Assembly: GCA_024233975.1 (NCBI GenBank)
Contig: JACKOX010000005.1
Span: 62,001-126,000 of the forward strand
Reading direction: 5' to 3'
Origin: Rhodanobacteraceae bacterium
GTDB lineage: Bacteria > Pseudomonadota > Gammaproteobacteria > Xanthomonadales > Xanthomonadaceae
DNA length: 64,000 bases
The notes beneath the pieces are model-generated. The model saw nothing but the letters and a program-made list of their open reading frames with translations. It searched no databases and was not told where the DNA came from. A program made the translations under genes and the position numbers. Each line of letters opens with the position of its first letter. The stretch's first letter is position 1. This document shows positions 26,133 to 34,208 of the stretch, piece by piece.

Positions 26133-27560
26133 ATGCAGGAGCCAACCGTCAACTCGGGCCAGGAAACCTATGCAGGCGTCGTGCTGGCCGTGCATGGTTC
26201 GGTGCTGGACCTGCGCTTTTCCGATGGCGCGCTGCCACCGTTGGGAACGGCAGTGATGGTCGAGCGCGACGCGAAGCCGGGCCTGCTGGCGGAAGTGCAG
26301 CTGCATCTCGACGCGCATACGGTGCGTGCGGTGGCACTGGACCACACCAGCGGACTGAGACGCGGTGGCGCGGTGCATGGCAGCGGCAGGCCACTGGAAG
26401 TTCCCGTCGGGAAAGACGTGCTGGGGCGTCTTCTGGATGCGGTGGGAATGCCCGTGGATCGCGGTCCGCCCTTGCCGGACGATGTGCCGCGAAGGCCTGT
26501 CCACTCCGCGGCACCTGAGCTCAGCGCACAGGGCGGAACGCCGCGTTTCTTCCACACCGGCATCAAGGTGATCGACCTGCTGGCGCCGCTGATTGCCGGC
26601 GGCAAGGCGGCCATGTTCGGCGGCGCCGGCGTCGGCAAGACGGTGCTGATCATGGAGCTGATCCGCAGTACGGTGGAGCGCCATGCCGGCATCTCCGTGT
26701 TCGCCGGCATCGGTGAGCGTTCGCGTGAAGGACACGAATTGCTTCTGGAACTGCGCCAGTCCGGCGTGCTGGAACGGACGGCGCTGGTATTTGGGCAGAT
26801 GAACCAGCCGCCCGGCGCGCGCTGGCGGGCAGGGCTGACCGCCCTGGCCATTGCCGAATACTTCCGCGACCAGCGACATGAAAACGTGCTGCTGCTTGTG
26901 GATAACGTCTACCGGCTGGTACAGGCCGGCGGTGAGGTTTCCGGGTTGCTGGGTCGGCTGCCGTCGCGCGTGGGCTACCAGCCGACGCTGGCCAGCGAGA
27001 TCGCCGAGTTCGAGGAACGCATCGCCTCGGTGGCGGGCGCGGCGATCACCTCGATCCAGGCGGTATATGTGCCGGCGGATGACTTCACCGATCCGGCGGT
27101 GGCGGAAATCTTCAGCCACGTCGATTCATCGATCGTGCTGTCGCGCGACATGGCGGCCGAGGGCATGTATCCGGCGGTCGATCCGCTGTCTTCCAGCTCG
27201 CGCCTGCTCGACGCACGCCTGCTGGGTGAACGGCACTACCGCGTTGCCCAGGAAGTGCGTCGCAGCATCGCGCACTACCGTGAGCTGCAGGAAATCATCG
27301 CCCTGCTGGGCATGGAGGAGCTGGGCGCGGAAGACCGGCGTACAGTGCGACGTGCGCGCCGCCTGCAGCGCTTCCTGACGCAGCCCTTCCTGGTTACCGA
27401 AGCCTTTACCGGGCAGGCGGGTCGTCGGGTCGAGCTTTCCGACACGCTGGATGGCTGCGCGGCCATTCTCGACGGCGAGGCGGACGACTGGGCCGAGGCC
27501 TCGCTGTACATGGTGGGCGATCTGGACGAGGCACGAAAGAAGGAGGCCGCGACGGCATGA
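26133..27560 (+). CDS. atpD: N-type ATPase beta subunit
   Basis: Catalytic subunit of an alternative (N-type) rotary ATPase; 475 residues. Motifs include P-loop GGAGVGKT at 163-170, GIGERSREGHEL, FGQMNQPPGARWRAGLTALA, LLLVDNVYRLVQAG and YVPADDFTDPA. Several positions are typical of the N-ATPase rather than the housekeeping F-ATPase, for example DNVYRLVQ in place of DNIFRFTQ. It is the first gene of a nine-gene operon in the order D-C-Q-R-B-E-F-A-G, the defining order of N-ATPases. ATG at 26133 has GGAG five bases upstream. The product sits in the cytoplasmic N1 head. Confidence 0.93.
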   Translation: MQEPTVNSGQETYAGVVLAVHGSVLDLRFSDGALPPLGTAVMVERDAKPGLLAEVQLHLDAHTVRAVALDHTSGLRRGGAVHGSGRPLEVPVGKDVLGRLLDAVGMPVDRGPPLPDDVPRRPVHSAAPELSAQGGTPRFFHTGIKVIDLLAPLIAGGKAAMFGGAGVGKTVLIMELIRSTVERHAGISVFAGIGERSREGHELLLELRQSGVLERTALVFGQMNQPPGARWRAGLTALAIAEYFRDQRHENVLLLVDNVYRLVQAGGEVSGLLGRLPSRVGYQPTLASEIAEFEERIASVAGAAITSIQAVYVPADDFTDPAVAEIFSHVDSSIVLSRDMAAEGMYPAVDPLSSSSRLLDARLLGERHYRVAQEVRRSIAHYRELQEIIALLGMEELGAEDRRTVRRARRLQRFLTQPFLVTEAFTGQAGRRVELSDTLDGCAAILDGEADDWAEASLYMVGDLDEARKKEAATA

Positions 27561-27988
27561 AGCTGGTCGTCAGCACGCCGCTGGAGATCGTTGTCGAGGA
27601 TGACGATGTCGCACACGTGCGGGCCGAGGACGCCAGCGGTGCCTTCGGCATCCTCCGAGGTCATGCTGATTTCCTGACCGCCCTGTCGGTCTCCGTGCTG
27701 AGCTGGCGCGACCTGCGTGGACGCGAGCGCCACGTGGCACTGCGTGGCGGCGTGCTGGAGGTTCGCGATGGTGAACGGGTCGAGGTGGCCAGCCGGGAAG
27801 CCGTGGCCGGTGATGACCTGCGCCGGCTACAGGACGAGGTGCTGCGACGCTTCCGTTCCCGGCAGGAAACCGAGCAGAGTGCGCGCAGCGACGCGCAGCG
27901 TCTGTATCTCGCGGCCATCCGGCAGATCTACAGCTACCTCCGCGGCACGCCGCCGCCTGCTTTCCCGCGCGTGGGAGACGAATCATGA
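27557..27988 (+). CDS. atpC: N-type ATPase epsilon subunit
   Basis: Small stalk subunit of the rotary ATPase head, 143 residues. The N-terminal beta-sandwich is recognisable (MKLVVSTPLEIVVEDDDVAH, GAFGILRGHADFLTALS) and a helical C-terminus follows (about 95-135) that could act as a brake on ATP hydrolysis. It overlaps the beta gene by four bases (ATGA) and is itself overlapped by atpQ. Its placement second in the operon, directly after beta, is a mark of the N-ATPase arrangement. Confidence 0.9.
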   Translation: MKLVVSTPLEIVVEDDDVAHVRAEDASGAFGILRGHADFLTALSVSVLSWRDLRGRERHVALRGGVLEVRDGERVEVASREAVAGDDLRRLQDEVLRRFRSRQETEQSARSDAQRLYLAAIRQIYSYLRGTPPPAFPRVGDES

Positions 27989-28269
27989 CCGCGTCGCCGA
28001 AGCCGCCGGACAGGCTCGACCAGGCCGTGCAGCAGCGCGAGGCACGTCGCGAGATGTGGCGCCGCGAGGGTGAGCGCTCCGTGGCGCAGAACCTGGCGAT
28101 GATCGGTGCCCTGGGCTGGACCGTGGTCACGCCTACGCTGCTGGGCGTGTTCGGTGGTCGCTGGCTCGACCGGCATTTCGATTCCGGCCTGTTCTGGACG
28201 CTGGGCCTGCTGACGGTAGGTCTGGCCGCCGGCTGCTACCTTGCCTGGAAACGCTTGCTGCACGATTGA
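27985..28269 (+). CDS. atpQ: N-type ATPase membrane protein AtpQ (AtpI/AtpZ-like)
   Basis: A 94-residue protein with a charged N-terminal helix (DQAVQQREARREMWRREGER) and two transmembrane helices (about 43-60 and 69-86). This matches the AtpI/AtpZ family, assembly factors or small ion carriers that accompany rotary ATPases. In N-ATPase operons this gene is called atpQ and sits between atpC and atpR, as here. It overlaps atpC by four bases. Its exact job is not known; c-ring assembly or magnesium supply have been suggested for relatives. Confidence 0.82.
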   Translation: MTASPKPPDRLDQAVQQREARREMWRREGERSVAQNLAMIGALGWTVVTPTLLGVFGGRWLDRHFDSGLFWTLGLLTVGLAAGCYLAWKRLLHD

Positions 28270-28274
28270 CCCTC

Positions 28275-28580
28275 ATGCACATGACGATTGCCCCAATGAC
28301 CATCACGCCGCAATGGCTGCTGACCTCGCTGCTGTTTGCCGTGCTCGGCGCGCTGCTCGGCTGGCTGTTCTTCGCCGCGCTGCGGCGGAGCAGTGAGGGG
28401 CTGGTCGATGGCGCGGGCGCAGGGCGCATCGTGGCGCTCGGAGTGTTTCGTCTGTTGCTGGCGTTGGGCCTGTTTGGCGCCGCAGTGCAGTTTGGCGCGG
28501 TGCCGCTGCTGGCGGCGCTGCTGGGTTTCACATTGGCACGCATCATCACGGTACGGGCCGTGAAAGGCGATCGCGCGTGA
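28275..28580 (+). CDS. atpR: N-type ATPase subunit AtpR
   Basis: A 101-residue, very hydrophobic protein with three membrane helices, the second ending a run beginning IVALGVFRLLLALGLFGAAV. AtpR is found only in N-ATPase operons, and the arginine in such a helix has been proposed to interact with the c-ring glutamates during assembly. The start is uncertain: ATG 28275 is used here. A TTG at 28266 would give the four-base overlap with atpQ seen at several other junctions of this operon. Its stop overlaps the atpB start (GTGA). Confidence 0.8.
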   Translation: MHMTIAPMTITPQWLLTSLLFAVLGALLGWLFFAALRRSSEGLVDGAGAGRIVALGVFRLLLALGLFGAAVQFGAVPLLAALLGFTLARIITVRAVKGDRA

Positions 28581-29281
28581 AGCCGTCGCCGCTCGATAAC
28601 CCGGTGATCTGGCAGCTCGGCCCCGTGCCCGTCACGCGGCCGGTCGTCACCACCTGGGCTATCATGGGGGTGCTGGCACTGGTGGCCTGGCTGATCACGC
28701 GGCGACTGCGACCTGACCCCGCGCGACCGCAGATGCTGCTCGAGCTGATCGTCAGCGTGATCCAGGAGCAGATCGAGGCCATCACCCAGCGACCGGCGCG
28801 CAACCTGCTGCCGCTGGTCGCGACCCTGTTCGTATTCATCACCACGGCCAATCTCAGTGGCCTGCTGCCGGGCGTGCAGTCACCCACCGGCGCACTGGAA
28901 ACCACGGCGGCACTGGCGGTGATCGTGTTCTTCTCGGTGCACTATTTCGGCATACGCGCCCGCGGCTGGCGTGGGCACTTGGCCAGCTTCGCGCAGCCGA
29001 AATGGATGATGTTGCCGCTGAACCTGCTGGCCGAGGTCACGCGCACGCTGGCGCTGTCGGTGCGCCTGTTCGGCAACGTGATGAGTGGCGAATTCGTGAT
29101 CGCCATGGTCGCGGCGTTGGCCGGCCTGCTGGTGCCGATCCCATTCATGGCGCTGGAGCTGCTGGTTGGCGTGATCCAGGCCTATATCTTCACCGTGCTG
29201 GCCACCGTGTTCATCGGTGCGGCGGTCAGCGGCATCGAAAGTGGCGATGCCGCCGCGGTCGACAAAACCCCATCCCGATAA
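28577..29281 (+). CDS. atpB: N-type ATPase subunit a
   Basis: Stator ion channel of the membrane part, 234 residues with about six helices. The essential arginine lies in LAEVTRTLALSVRLFGNVMSG at Arg163, followed by the last helix pair with LLVGVIQAYIFTVLATVFIG. The start is GTG at 28577, overlapping atpR by four bases. It acts against the c-ring encoded 13 bases downstream. Whether protons or sodium pass through cannot be decided from this subunit. Confidence 0.92.
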   Translation: MKPSPLDNPVIWQLGPVPVTRPVVTTWAIMGVLALVAWLITRRLRPDPARPQMLLELIVSVIQEQIEAITQRPARNLLPLVATLFVFITTANLSGLLPGVQSPTGALETTAALAVIVFFSVHYFGIRARGWRGHLASFAQPKWMMLPLNLLAEVTRTLALSVRLFGNVMSGEFVIAMVAALAGLLVPIPFMALELLVGVIQAYIFTVLATVFIGAAVSGIESGDAAAVDKTPSR

Positions 29282-29294
29282 CGACGGAGGCCCC

Positions 29295-29537
29295 ATGGAT
29301 GTACAACTCATCAGCCTGATCGGCGCCGCGTTCACCGTTTCCTTCGGCGCGCTGGGTCCGGCGCTGGCCGAAGGACGTTCGGTGGCGGCGGCAATGGACG
29401 CCATCGCCCGACAGCCGGAAGCCGCGGGAACGATTTCGCGCACCCTGTTCGTTGGCCTGGCGATGATCGAGACCACCGCCATCTACTGCCTGGTGGTGGC
29501 GCTGCTGCTGCTCTACGCCAACCCCTACACGGGCTGA
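29295..29537 (+). CDS. atpE: N-type ATPase subunit c
   Basis: Rotor-ring subunit of 80 residues, a helical hairpin with the polar loop ARQPEA at 38-43. The ion-binding glutamate is Glu59 in MIETTAIYC. A second carboxylate, Glu26, sits in helix 1 (GPALAEGRS), where sodium-dependent F-type c subunits have glutamine. Thr60 replaces the serine of that sodium site. Two glutamates per subunit occur in other N-ATPases, including a Burkholderia one reported to be proton-coupled, so coupling ion here is open. ATG at 29295 follows GGAGG at 29286-29290, the strongest ribosome site in the operon, as expected for a subunit needed in many copies. Confidence 0.93.
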   Translation: MDVQLISLIGAAFTVSFGALGPALAEGRSVAAAMDAIARQPEAAGTISRTLFVGLAMIETTAIYCLVVALLLLYANPYTG

Positions 29538-29539
29538 CC

Positions 29540-30292
29540 ATGCACTTCGACGTCTGGACCTTCGGGTTGCAGCTGATCAACTTCATCATCCTGGTGTGGT
29601 TGTTGCAGCGCTTCCTGTATCGCCCGGTGCTACGCCTGCTGGACCAGCGCCGCCAGGCGACCGAGCAGCAGGTCGCGGCGGCGGCCGAGGCGCGGGCGAA
29701 AGCCGAGCAGGCATTGGCCGATCTCAACGCCGAGCGCGCCGGCATCGAGTCCGAACGACAGGCTGTGCTGGAAAAGGCGTCGGCACAGGCCGAGAAGGCG
29801 GCGACCGAACGCCGCCAGCGCGCCGAGGCCGATGCCCAACAGCTGCTGGCGGAGGGTCGCAAGACGCTGGATGAGGAGCGTCGCCAGGCCGAGCTGCACA
29901 CGCGCGAAGCGGCACTCGATCTGGGCGGTGACATCGCGCGGCGCCTGCTGGCCGAACTGCCGGAAGGACTTCGCGCCGACGCCTGGCTGGGCAGTATCGA
30001 AAAGCACCTGCAAGGCCTCGAACCTCCCCGCCGCGAGGCGCTTGCACACAGTCTTGATGGTGGCTCGCTGCGCGTGGTGACCGCCAACGAACTGCCGACC
30101 GCCACCCGTCAGCAATGGCAGTCGCGGTTGTTGGCGGCGTTGGGCGTACAGTGCCCGGTGACGTTCGAGACCGATCCCGCCCTGATCGCGGGCTGCGAGC
30201 TGCATTTCCCGGATGCGGTGCTGCACTTCTCCTGGCGCAAGGCGCTGGCCGCCCTGCGCGAAGGCATCGGGCACGATGACGACGCTCACTGA
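29540..30292 (+). CDS. atpF: N-type ATPase subunit b with delta-like C-terminus
   Basis: Peripheral-stalk protein of 250 residues, far longer than the usual b subunit (about 156). It has one N-terminal membrane helix (LQLINFIILVWLLQRFL) and a long Ala/Glu/Arg-rich coiled coil (about 35-150). The C-terminal part (about 165-245) contains LRVVTANELP, then FETDPALIAGCELHFPDAVLHFSW, which resembles the end of delta/OSCP with its DPxLIGG motif. No separate atpH exists in the operon, so this protein probably supplies both functions. It overlaps the alpha start by 17 bases. Confidence 0.9.
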   Translation: MHFDVWTFGLQLINFIILVWLLQRFLYRPVLRLLDQRRQATEQQVAAAAEARAKAEQALADLNAERAGIESERQAVLEKASAQAEKAATERRQRAEADAQQLLAEGRKTLDEERRQAELHTREAALDLGGDIARRLLAELPEGLRADAWLGSIEKHLQGLEPPRREALAHSLDGGSLRVVTANELPTATRQQWQSRLLAALGVQCPVTFETDPALIAGCELHFPDAVLHFSWRKALAALREGIGHDDDAH

Positions 30293-31820
30293 TTCCCTCC
30301 AGGACTGGCTGGAGCGAAGTCGCGAGCAGGTCGATCAACTCGCGCTGCATCCATCGTTGGAACCCGTGGGCCGTGTGCTGCGCACCGGCGACGGCGTTGC
30401 CACGCTGGCCGGTCTTCCCGCGCTGCGCCTAGATGAACTGGTGTATTTCGAGAACGGCGTGACCGGCATCGTCGTCGATCTCGGCGCCGAGGAAGTGGGC
30501 TGCGTGCTGCTCGACGATGCCACGGCCGTCAGTGCTGGCAGCGTGGCGCGCGGCAGTGGTGGCGTGATGCAGGTGCCGGTTGGCGAGGCCCTGCTGGGTC
30601 GCGTGGTCGATGCACTGGGCCGACCGCTGGATGACGCTGGTCCCGTTCGCGCGTCCGACTTCGCGCCGGTGGAGCAGCCAGCGCCGGAGATCGTGGATCG
30701 CGATCTGGTGACCCATCCACTGGCGACTGGCCTGCTGGTCGTCGACGCCATGATTCCGCTGGGAAGAGGGCAGCGCGAACTGATCATCGGCGACCGCGAG
30801 ACCGGCAAGACAGCGGTGGCGGTCGACACCATCATCAACCAGCGCGACAGCGACGTGATCTGCGTCTACGCGGCCATCGGTCAAAAGGCATCGTCGGTTG
30901 CCGAAGTGATCGAAGCGGTGCGCCGCGGTGGTGCGCCGGAACGCTGCCTGTTCGTGGTCGGGGCAGCGGATGCCGCACCCGGCCAGCAGTGGCTGGCGCC
31001 GTACGCGGCCTGCAGCATGGCCGAGTACTTCATGCGCGCCGGCCGCGACGTGCTGCTGGTACTCGATGACCTCACCAAGCACGCTGCGGTGTACCGGCAG
31101 CTGTCCCTGCTGCTGCGTCGTCCGCCCGGTCGCGAAGCCTATCCGGGCGACATCTTCTACCTGCATTCGCGCCTGCTGGAACGCGCCGCGCGACTGGCGC
31201 CGGAACTGGGCGGTGGCTCATTGACCGCGCTGCCAATCGCCGAAACCCAGGCCGGCAACATCAGCGCCTACATCCCGACCAACCTGATCTCGATCACCGA
31301 TGGACAGATCTATCTCGACCCGCGCCTGTTCTACGACGACCAGAAGCCGGCGGTGGACGTTGGGCGCTCGGTATCACGGGTCGGCGGCAAGACGCAGTCA
31401 GGCGTTCTCAAGGGCCTGGCGCAGCGCTTGCGGCTCGACTACACGCAGTTCCTCGAGCTGGAAATCTTCACCCGCTTCGGAACTCTGGTCGACGACCGCA
31501 CGCGTCGGGTCATCGAGCATGGACGACGGATCCGCGCGGTGCTGGCCCAGCCGCAATACTCGCCGCTGCGACTGGGCGAGGAGGTCGCCCTGTTGCTGGC
31601 CCTGTCGGAGCGGGTACTGGATGACCTGCCGCTGGCACAGATGCCGGCGTTCCGGCGCGAACTGCCGGTCCGCCTGCGCCAGCAGTTCCCCGAGCTGCTC
31701 GCGCTCGACGACAGCGCCACCGAGCTGGAGGAAGAACAGCACGCAAGGCTGCTGAAGATCCTGCGTGAGCTGGCCCAGTCCTTGACGGACAGCGCAGCCG
31801 CTTTGGAAACGACGCCATGA
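30276..31820 (+). CDS. atpA: N-type ATPase alpha subunit
   Basis: Non-catalytic nucleotide-binding subunit of the ATPase head; 514 residues. The P-loop GDRETGKT is at 172-179, with YAAIGQKASSVAEV, the ALPIAETQAGNISAYIPTNL stretch and VGRSVSRVGGKTQ following. ATG at 30276 lies inside the end of atpF and gives the normal N-terminus (TDSLQDWLERSREQVDQL). The N-terminal delta-binding helix looks like that of other N-ATPases. Its stop overlaps the gamma start by four bases. Confidence 0.94.
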   Translation: MTTLTDSLQDWLERSREQVDQLALHPSLEPVGRVLRTGDGVATLAGLPALRLDELVYFENGVTGIVVDLGAEEVGCVLLDDATAVSAGSVARGSGGVMQVPVGEALLGRVVDALGRPLDDAGPVRASDFAPVEQPAPEIVDRDLVTHPLATGLLVVDAMIPLGRGQRELIIGDRETGKTAVAVDTIINQRDSDVICVYAAIGQKASSVAEVIEAVRRGGAPERCLFVVGAADAAPGQQWLAPYAACSMAEYFMRAGRDVLLVLDDLTKHAAVYRQLSLLLRRPPGREAYPGDIFYLHSRLLERAARLAPELGGGSLTALPIAETQAGNISAYIPTNLISITDGQIYLDPRLFYDDQKPAVDVGRSVSRVGGKTQSGVLKGLAQRLRLDYTQFLELEIFTRFGTLVDDRTRRVIEHGRRIRAVLAQPQYSPLRLGEEVALLLALSERVLDDLPLAQMPAFRRELPVRLRQQFPELLALDDSATELEEEQHARLLKILRELAQSLTDSAAALETTP

Positions 31821-32695
31821 AGCGGCTCGCCGAAGTGCAGTCGCATATCGCCAGCATGGGTTCGCTGAGCGACCTTGTCGGCGCCATGCGCGCGCTGGCC
31901 AGCATGCGCATGCAGGAAGCCCAGCGCGCGCTGCCGGCTGCGCGGCGCTATGCGCAATCCGTGGCTGGCGCGGTTGCCGACAGTCTGTTGCTGTCACCAC
32001 CGGTTTCAATGGAAGTCGGCCCGCGCACTGCCTGGGTGCTGTGCCTGGCCGAACATGGTTTCGTCGGGGCATTCAATCGGCAGTTGATCGATGCCGCCGC
32101 GGCAGTGCGCGCCAAGGGTGATCATTGGCTGGTGCTGGGAAGCCGCGGCGCCGCCGTCGCGGAGGAGCACGGACAGGTCGTGCAATGGCTGCGCCCCATG
32201 GCCAGCCACTGCGCGGCCGTGCCGGAGGCGGTTGAAGCGCTGGCCGGGGAAATCTACCGGCTGCTGGCCGAGGGTCATGTTGACCGGGTGGAGCTGTTGA
32301 ACATCCGTTTCCACGGCAATGCCCCGGGCCAGGTGGCGCGGCGGCGGCTCTTGCCCGTTGAACCCACGGAGTCTGAGACGCCTGAGGAGCCCGGAAAGGA
32401 GCGCTTCCGGCAACTGCCGCTGCACAACCTGGCGCCGCGCCAGCTTCAGGAACAGCTGCTGGCCGAGTACGTGTTCGCGCGCCTCAGCGAGGCCGCCGTC
32501 GAATCACTCGCCAGCGAAAACGCCGCCCGCTTCGCCGCCATGGCATCGGCCTTCGACAATGTCAGCGGCAAGCTGCAAACCCTGCACCACGAAGCCAACC
32601 AGGCGCGCCAGGAAGAAATCACGACCGAACTACTCGACCTCGTCGTCGGCGCCATGGCCCTGGAGCCCGGGCACGATGGTCGAGTGCCCGGATAG
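31817..32695 (+). CDS. atpG: N-type ATPase gamma subunit
   Basis: Central rotor shaft, 292 residues, last gene of the operon. The N-terminal coiled-coil helix (RLAEVQSHIASMGSLSDLVGAMRALASMRM region) and the C-terminal helix (SENAARFAAMASAFDNVSGK, then EITTELLDLVVGAMAL) are clear gamma features. The middle Rossmann-like part is divergent, as usual for N-ATPases. It ends about 50 bases before a two-way terminator. With it the operon contains beta, epsilon, Q, R, a, c, b, alpha and gamma, and no delta. Confidence 0.92.
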   Translation: MKRLAEVQSHIASMGSLSDLVGAMRALASMRMQEAQRALPAARRYAQSVAGAVADSLLLSPPVSMEVGPRTAWVLCLAEHGFVGAFNRQLIDAAAAVRAKGDHWLVLGSRGAAVAEEHGQVVQWLRPMASHCAAVPEAVEALAGEIYRLLAEGHVDRVELLNIRFHGNAPGQVARRRLLPVEPTESETPEEPGKERFRQLPLHNLAPRQLQEQLLAEYVFARLSEAAVESLASENAARFAAMASAFDNVSGKLQTLHHEANQARQEEITTELLDLVVGAMALEPGHDGRVPG

Positions 32696-32743
32696 CGAAT
32701 GGACAATCGAACAGGAAGTGCGATTTCAGTCGAAAAGGCAACA

Positions 32744-32769
32744 AAAAACCCCGCAATAACGGGGTTTTG
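32744..32769. terminator. Bidirectional terminator between the N-ATPase operon and tRNA-Ala
   Basis: The stem AAAACCCCG/CGGGGTTTT with a CAATAA loop is flanked by A and T runs, so it can stop transcription of the operon from the left and of tRNA-Ala from the right. Confidence 0.85.
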
Positions 32770-32801
32770 AGGGCTTCTCGGGATGTTCCGGGATGCTGAG
32801 T

Positions 32802-32877
<76 letters not shown>

Positions 32878-32925
32878 ATGATGCAATCCGCCTGGTGGCG
32901 GAGCCGCGAATCATAAACCCGTGGG

Positions 32926-34053
32926 TCAGTCTGCGCCAAGTCCTGACTTTTGCAGGATTGGCGTCAATTCCGATTCCAGCAGCTCACGGCGCCAGCCCTG
33001 CAGGGCGTCGGGCCATTCGCCGCTGGCGACCAGTTGTTCTGCCAGCTTGCGGTTGCAGAGCAGGCCTTCGGGGATCTCCAGCTTTTCCGCGAGATCGGCA
33101 ATCGCCTTGCGCACCGGCTTGCTGCGTTCGCGAAGCCACGGACTTTGCGGCTCCGACAGCGGGATGTCGGTTTCCTCGGTGCTGAATTCGGTGTTGATCA
33201 ATTCATACAACTCATCGCGGGCGCGGCGCGGGGCGCGCTTTTGTGCGTCCAGCAGCTGCTCGAAGTCGTTTCGTGACTTCGGCTTGCGGTAGATGAGGGC
33301 GAGCAGGCTGTCGTTGTCGATCACCCAGGTGCGTGGCAGATCGCGGGAGCGGGCACGCTGGTCGCGCCAGCGCAGCAGGCGGCGCAACAGGCGTTGCTGG
33401 TCGGCATTCATGCGTTCGGCGGGACGGAAGCTGAGCTGTGGCTCCGGGTCGGGGACATCCTCGCCAGTCGCCAGCAGACGCTCGCAGTCGGCCTGCAGCC
33501 AATCCAGCCTGCCGAGGGCCACGAGCTTGTCGCGAAGGATCTCGTAGGCGGCGAGCAGATGCGTCACATCTTCGGCGGCATAGTGCTGCTGTGCTTCGCT
33601 AAGCGGGCGACGCAGCCAGTCAGAGCGCGTCTGCGACTTGTCCAGTTCGGCGCCCAGCAGTTCGGCGATCAATCGCTGGTAACCCAGCCCCGGGCCCATG
33701 CCGCAAAGCGCGGCGGCGATCTGGGTGTCGAACAGTGGTCTTGGCAGGGCATTGCAATAGCGCAGCAGCGCCTGCAGGTCCTCGCTGGCACTGTGCATGA
33801 CCTTGATGATGGCGGCGTCACTGAGCAGACGCGTGAGCGGTGTGTCCGGGCGCGGATCGCGGCCGTCCTCGGCTTCCGGCAGCGGGTCGAATAGCGCGGC
33901 CTTGCCGTCAGCGTCGCCGATCTGGACCAGGGCCAGTTGTGGATAGAACGTCTTCTCGCGCATGAACTCGGTGTCCAGGGCGAGGGCGGGCAGGGACTTG
34001 CGAGTTTCCAGCCAGGTTTCGAGTCCGCTCTGGGACGTGATCCACTGATTCAC
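32926..34053 (-). CDS. rnd: Ribonuclease D
   Basis: 3'-5' exoribonuclease that trims tRNA precursors; 375 residues. The DEDD exonuclease motifs are visible: LALDTEFMRE (Asp27, Glu29), VMHSASEDLQ and the HYAAEDVTHLL tyrosine-type third motif. An HRDC helical domain follows (about 210-290). Its gene lies directly upstream of tRNA-Ala on the same strand, a sensible but possibly accidental pairing. The ATG at 34053 has no strong ribosome site. Confidence 0.96.
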   Translation of the reverse strand: MNQWITSQSGLETWLETRKSLPALALDTEFMREKTFYPQLALVQIGDADGKAALFDPLPEAEDGRDPRPDTPLTRLLSDAAIIKVMHSASEDLQALLRYCNALPRPLFDTQIAAALCGMGPGLGYQRLIAELLGAELDKSQTRSDWLRRPLSEAQQHYAAEDVTHLLAAYEILRDKLVALGRLDWLQADCERLLATGEDVPDPEPQLSFRPAERMNADQQRLLRRLLRWRDQRARSRDLPRTWVIDNDSLLALIYRKPKSRNDFEQLLDAQKRAPRRARDELYELINTEFSTEETDIPLSEPQSPWLRERSKPVRKAIADLAEKLEIPEGLLCNRKLAEQLVASGEWPDALQGWRRELLESELTPILQKSGLGAD

Positions 34054-34208
34054 AGATTTCTACGTTTCGCGCGGTTGCGGAGGCCGCGACAATAGCCTAC
34101 TTTTCATGCTGCAACGCAATGACGGGGCCGTTGGGGCTTGATTGGCCGGCCGAATTCGGAGATTTCCGGCAATCGCGAGCCTCGTCTCTCTCGGATCAGG
34201 AGGATAGT

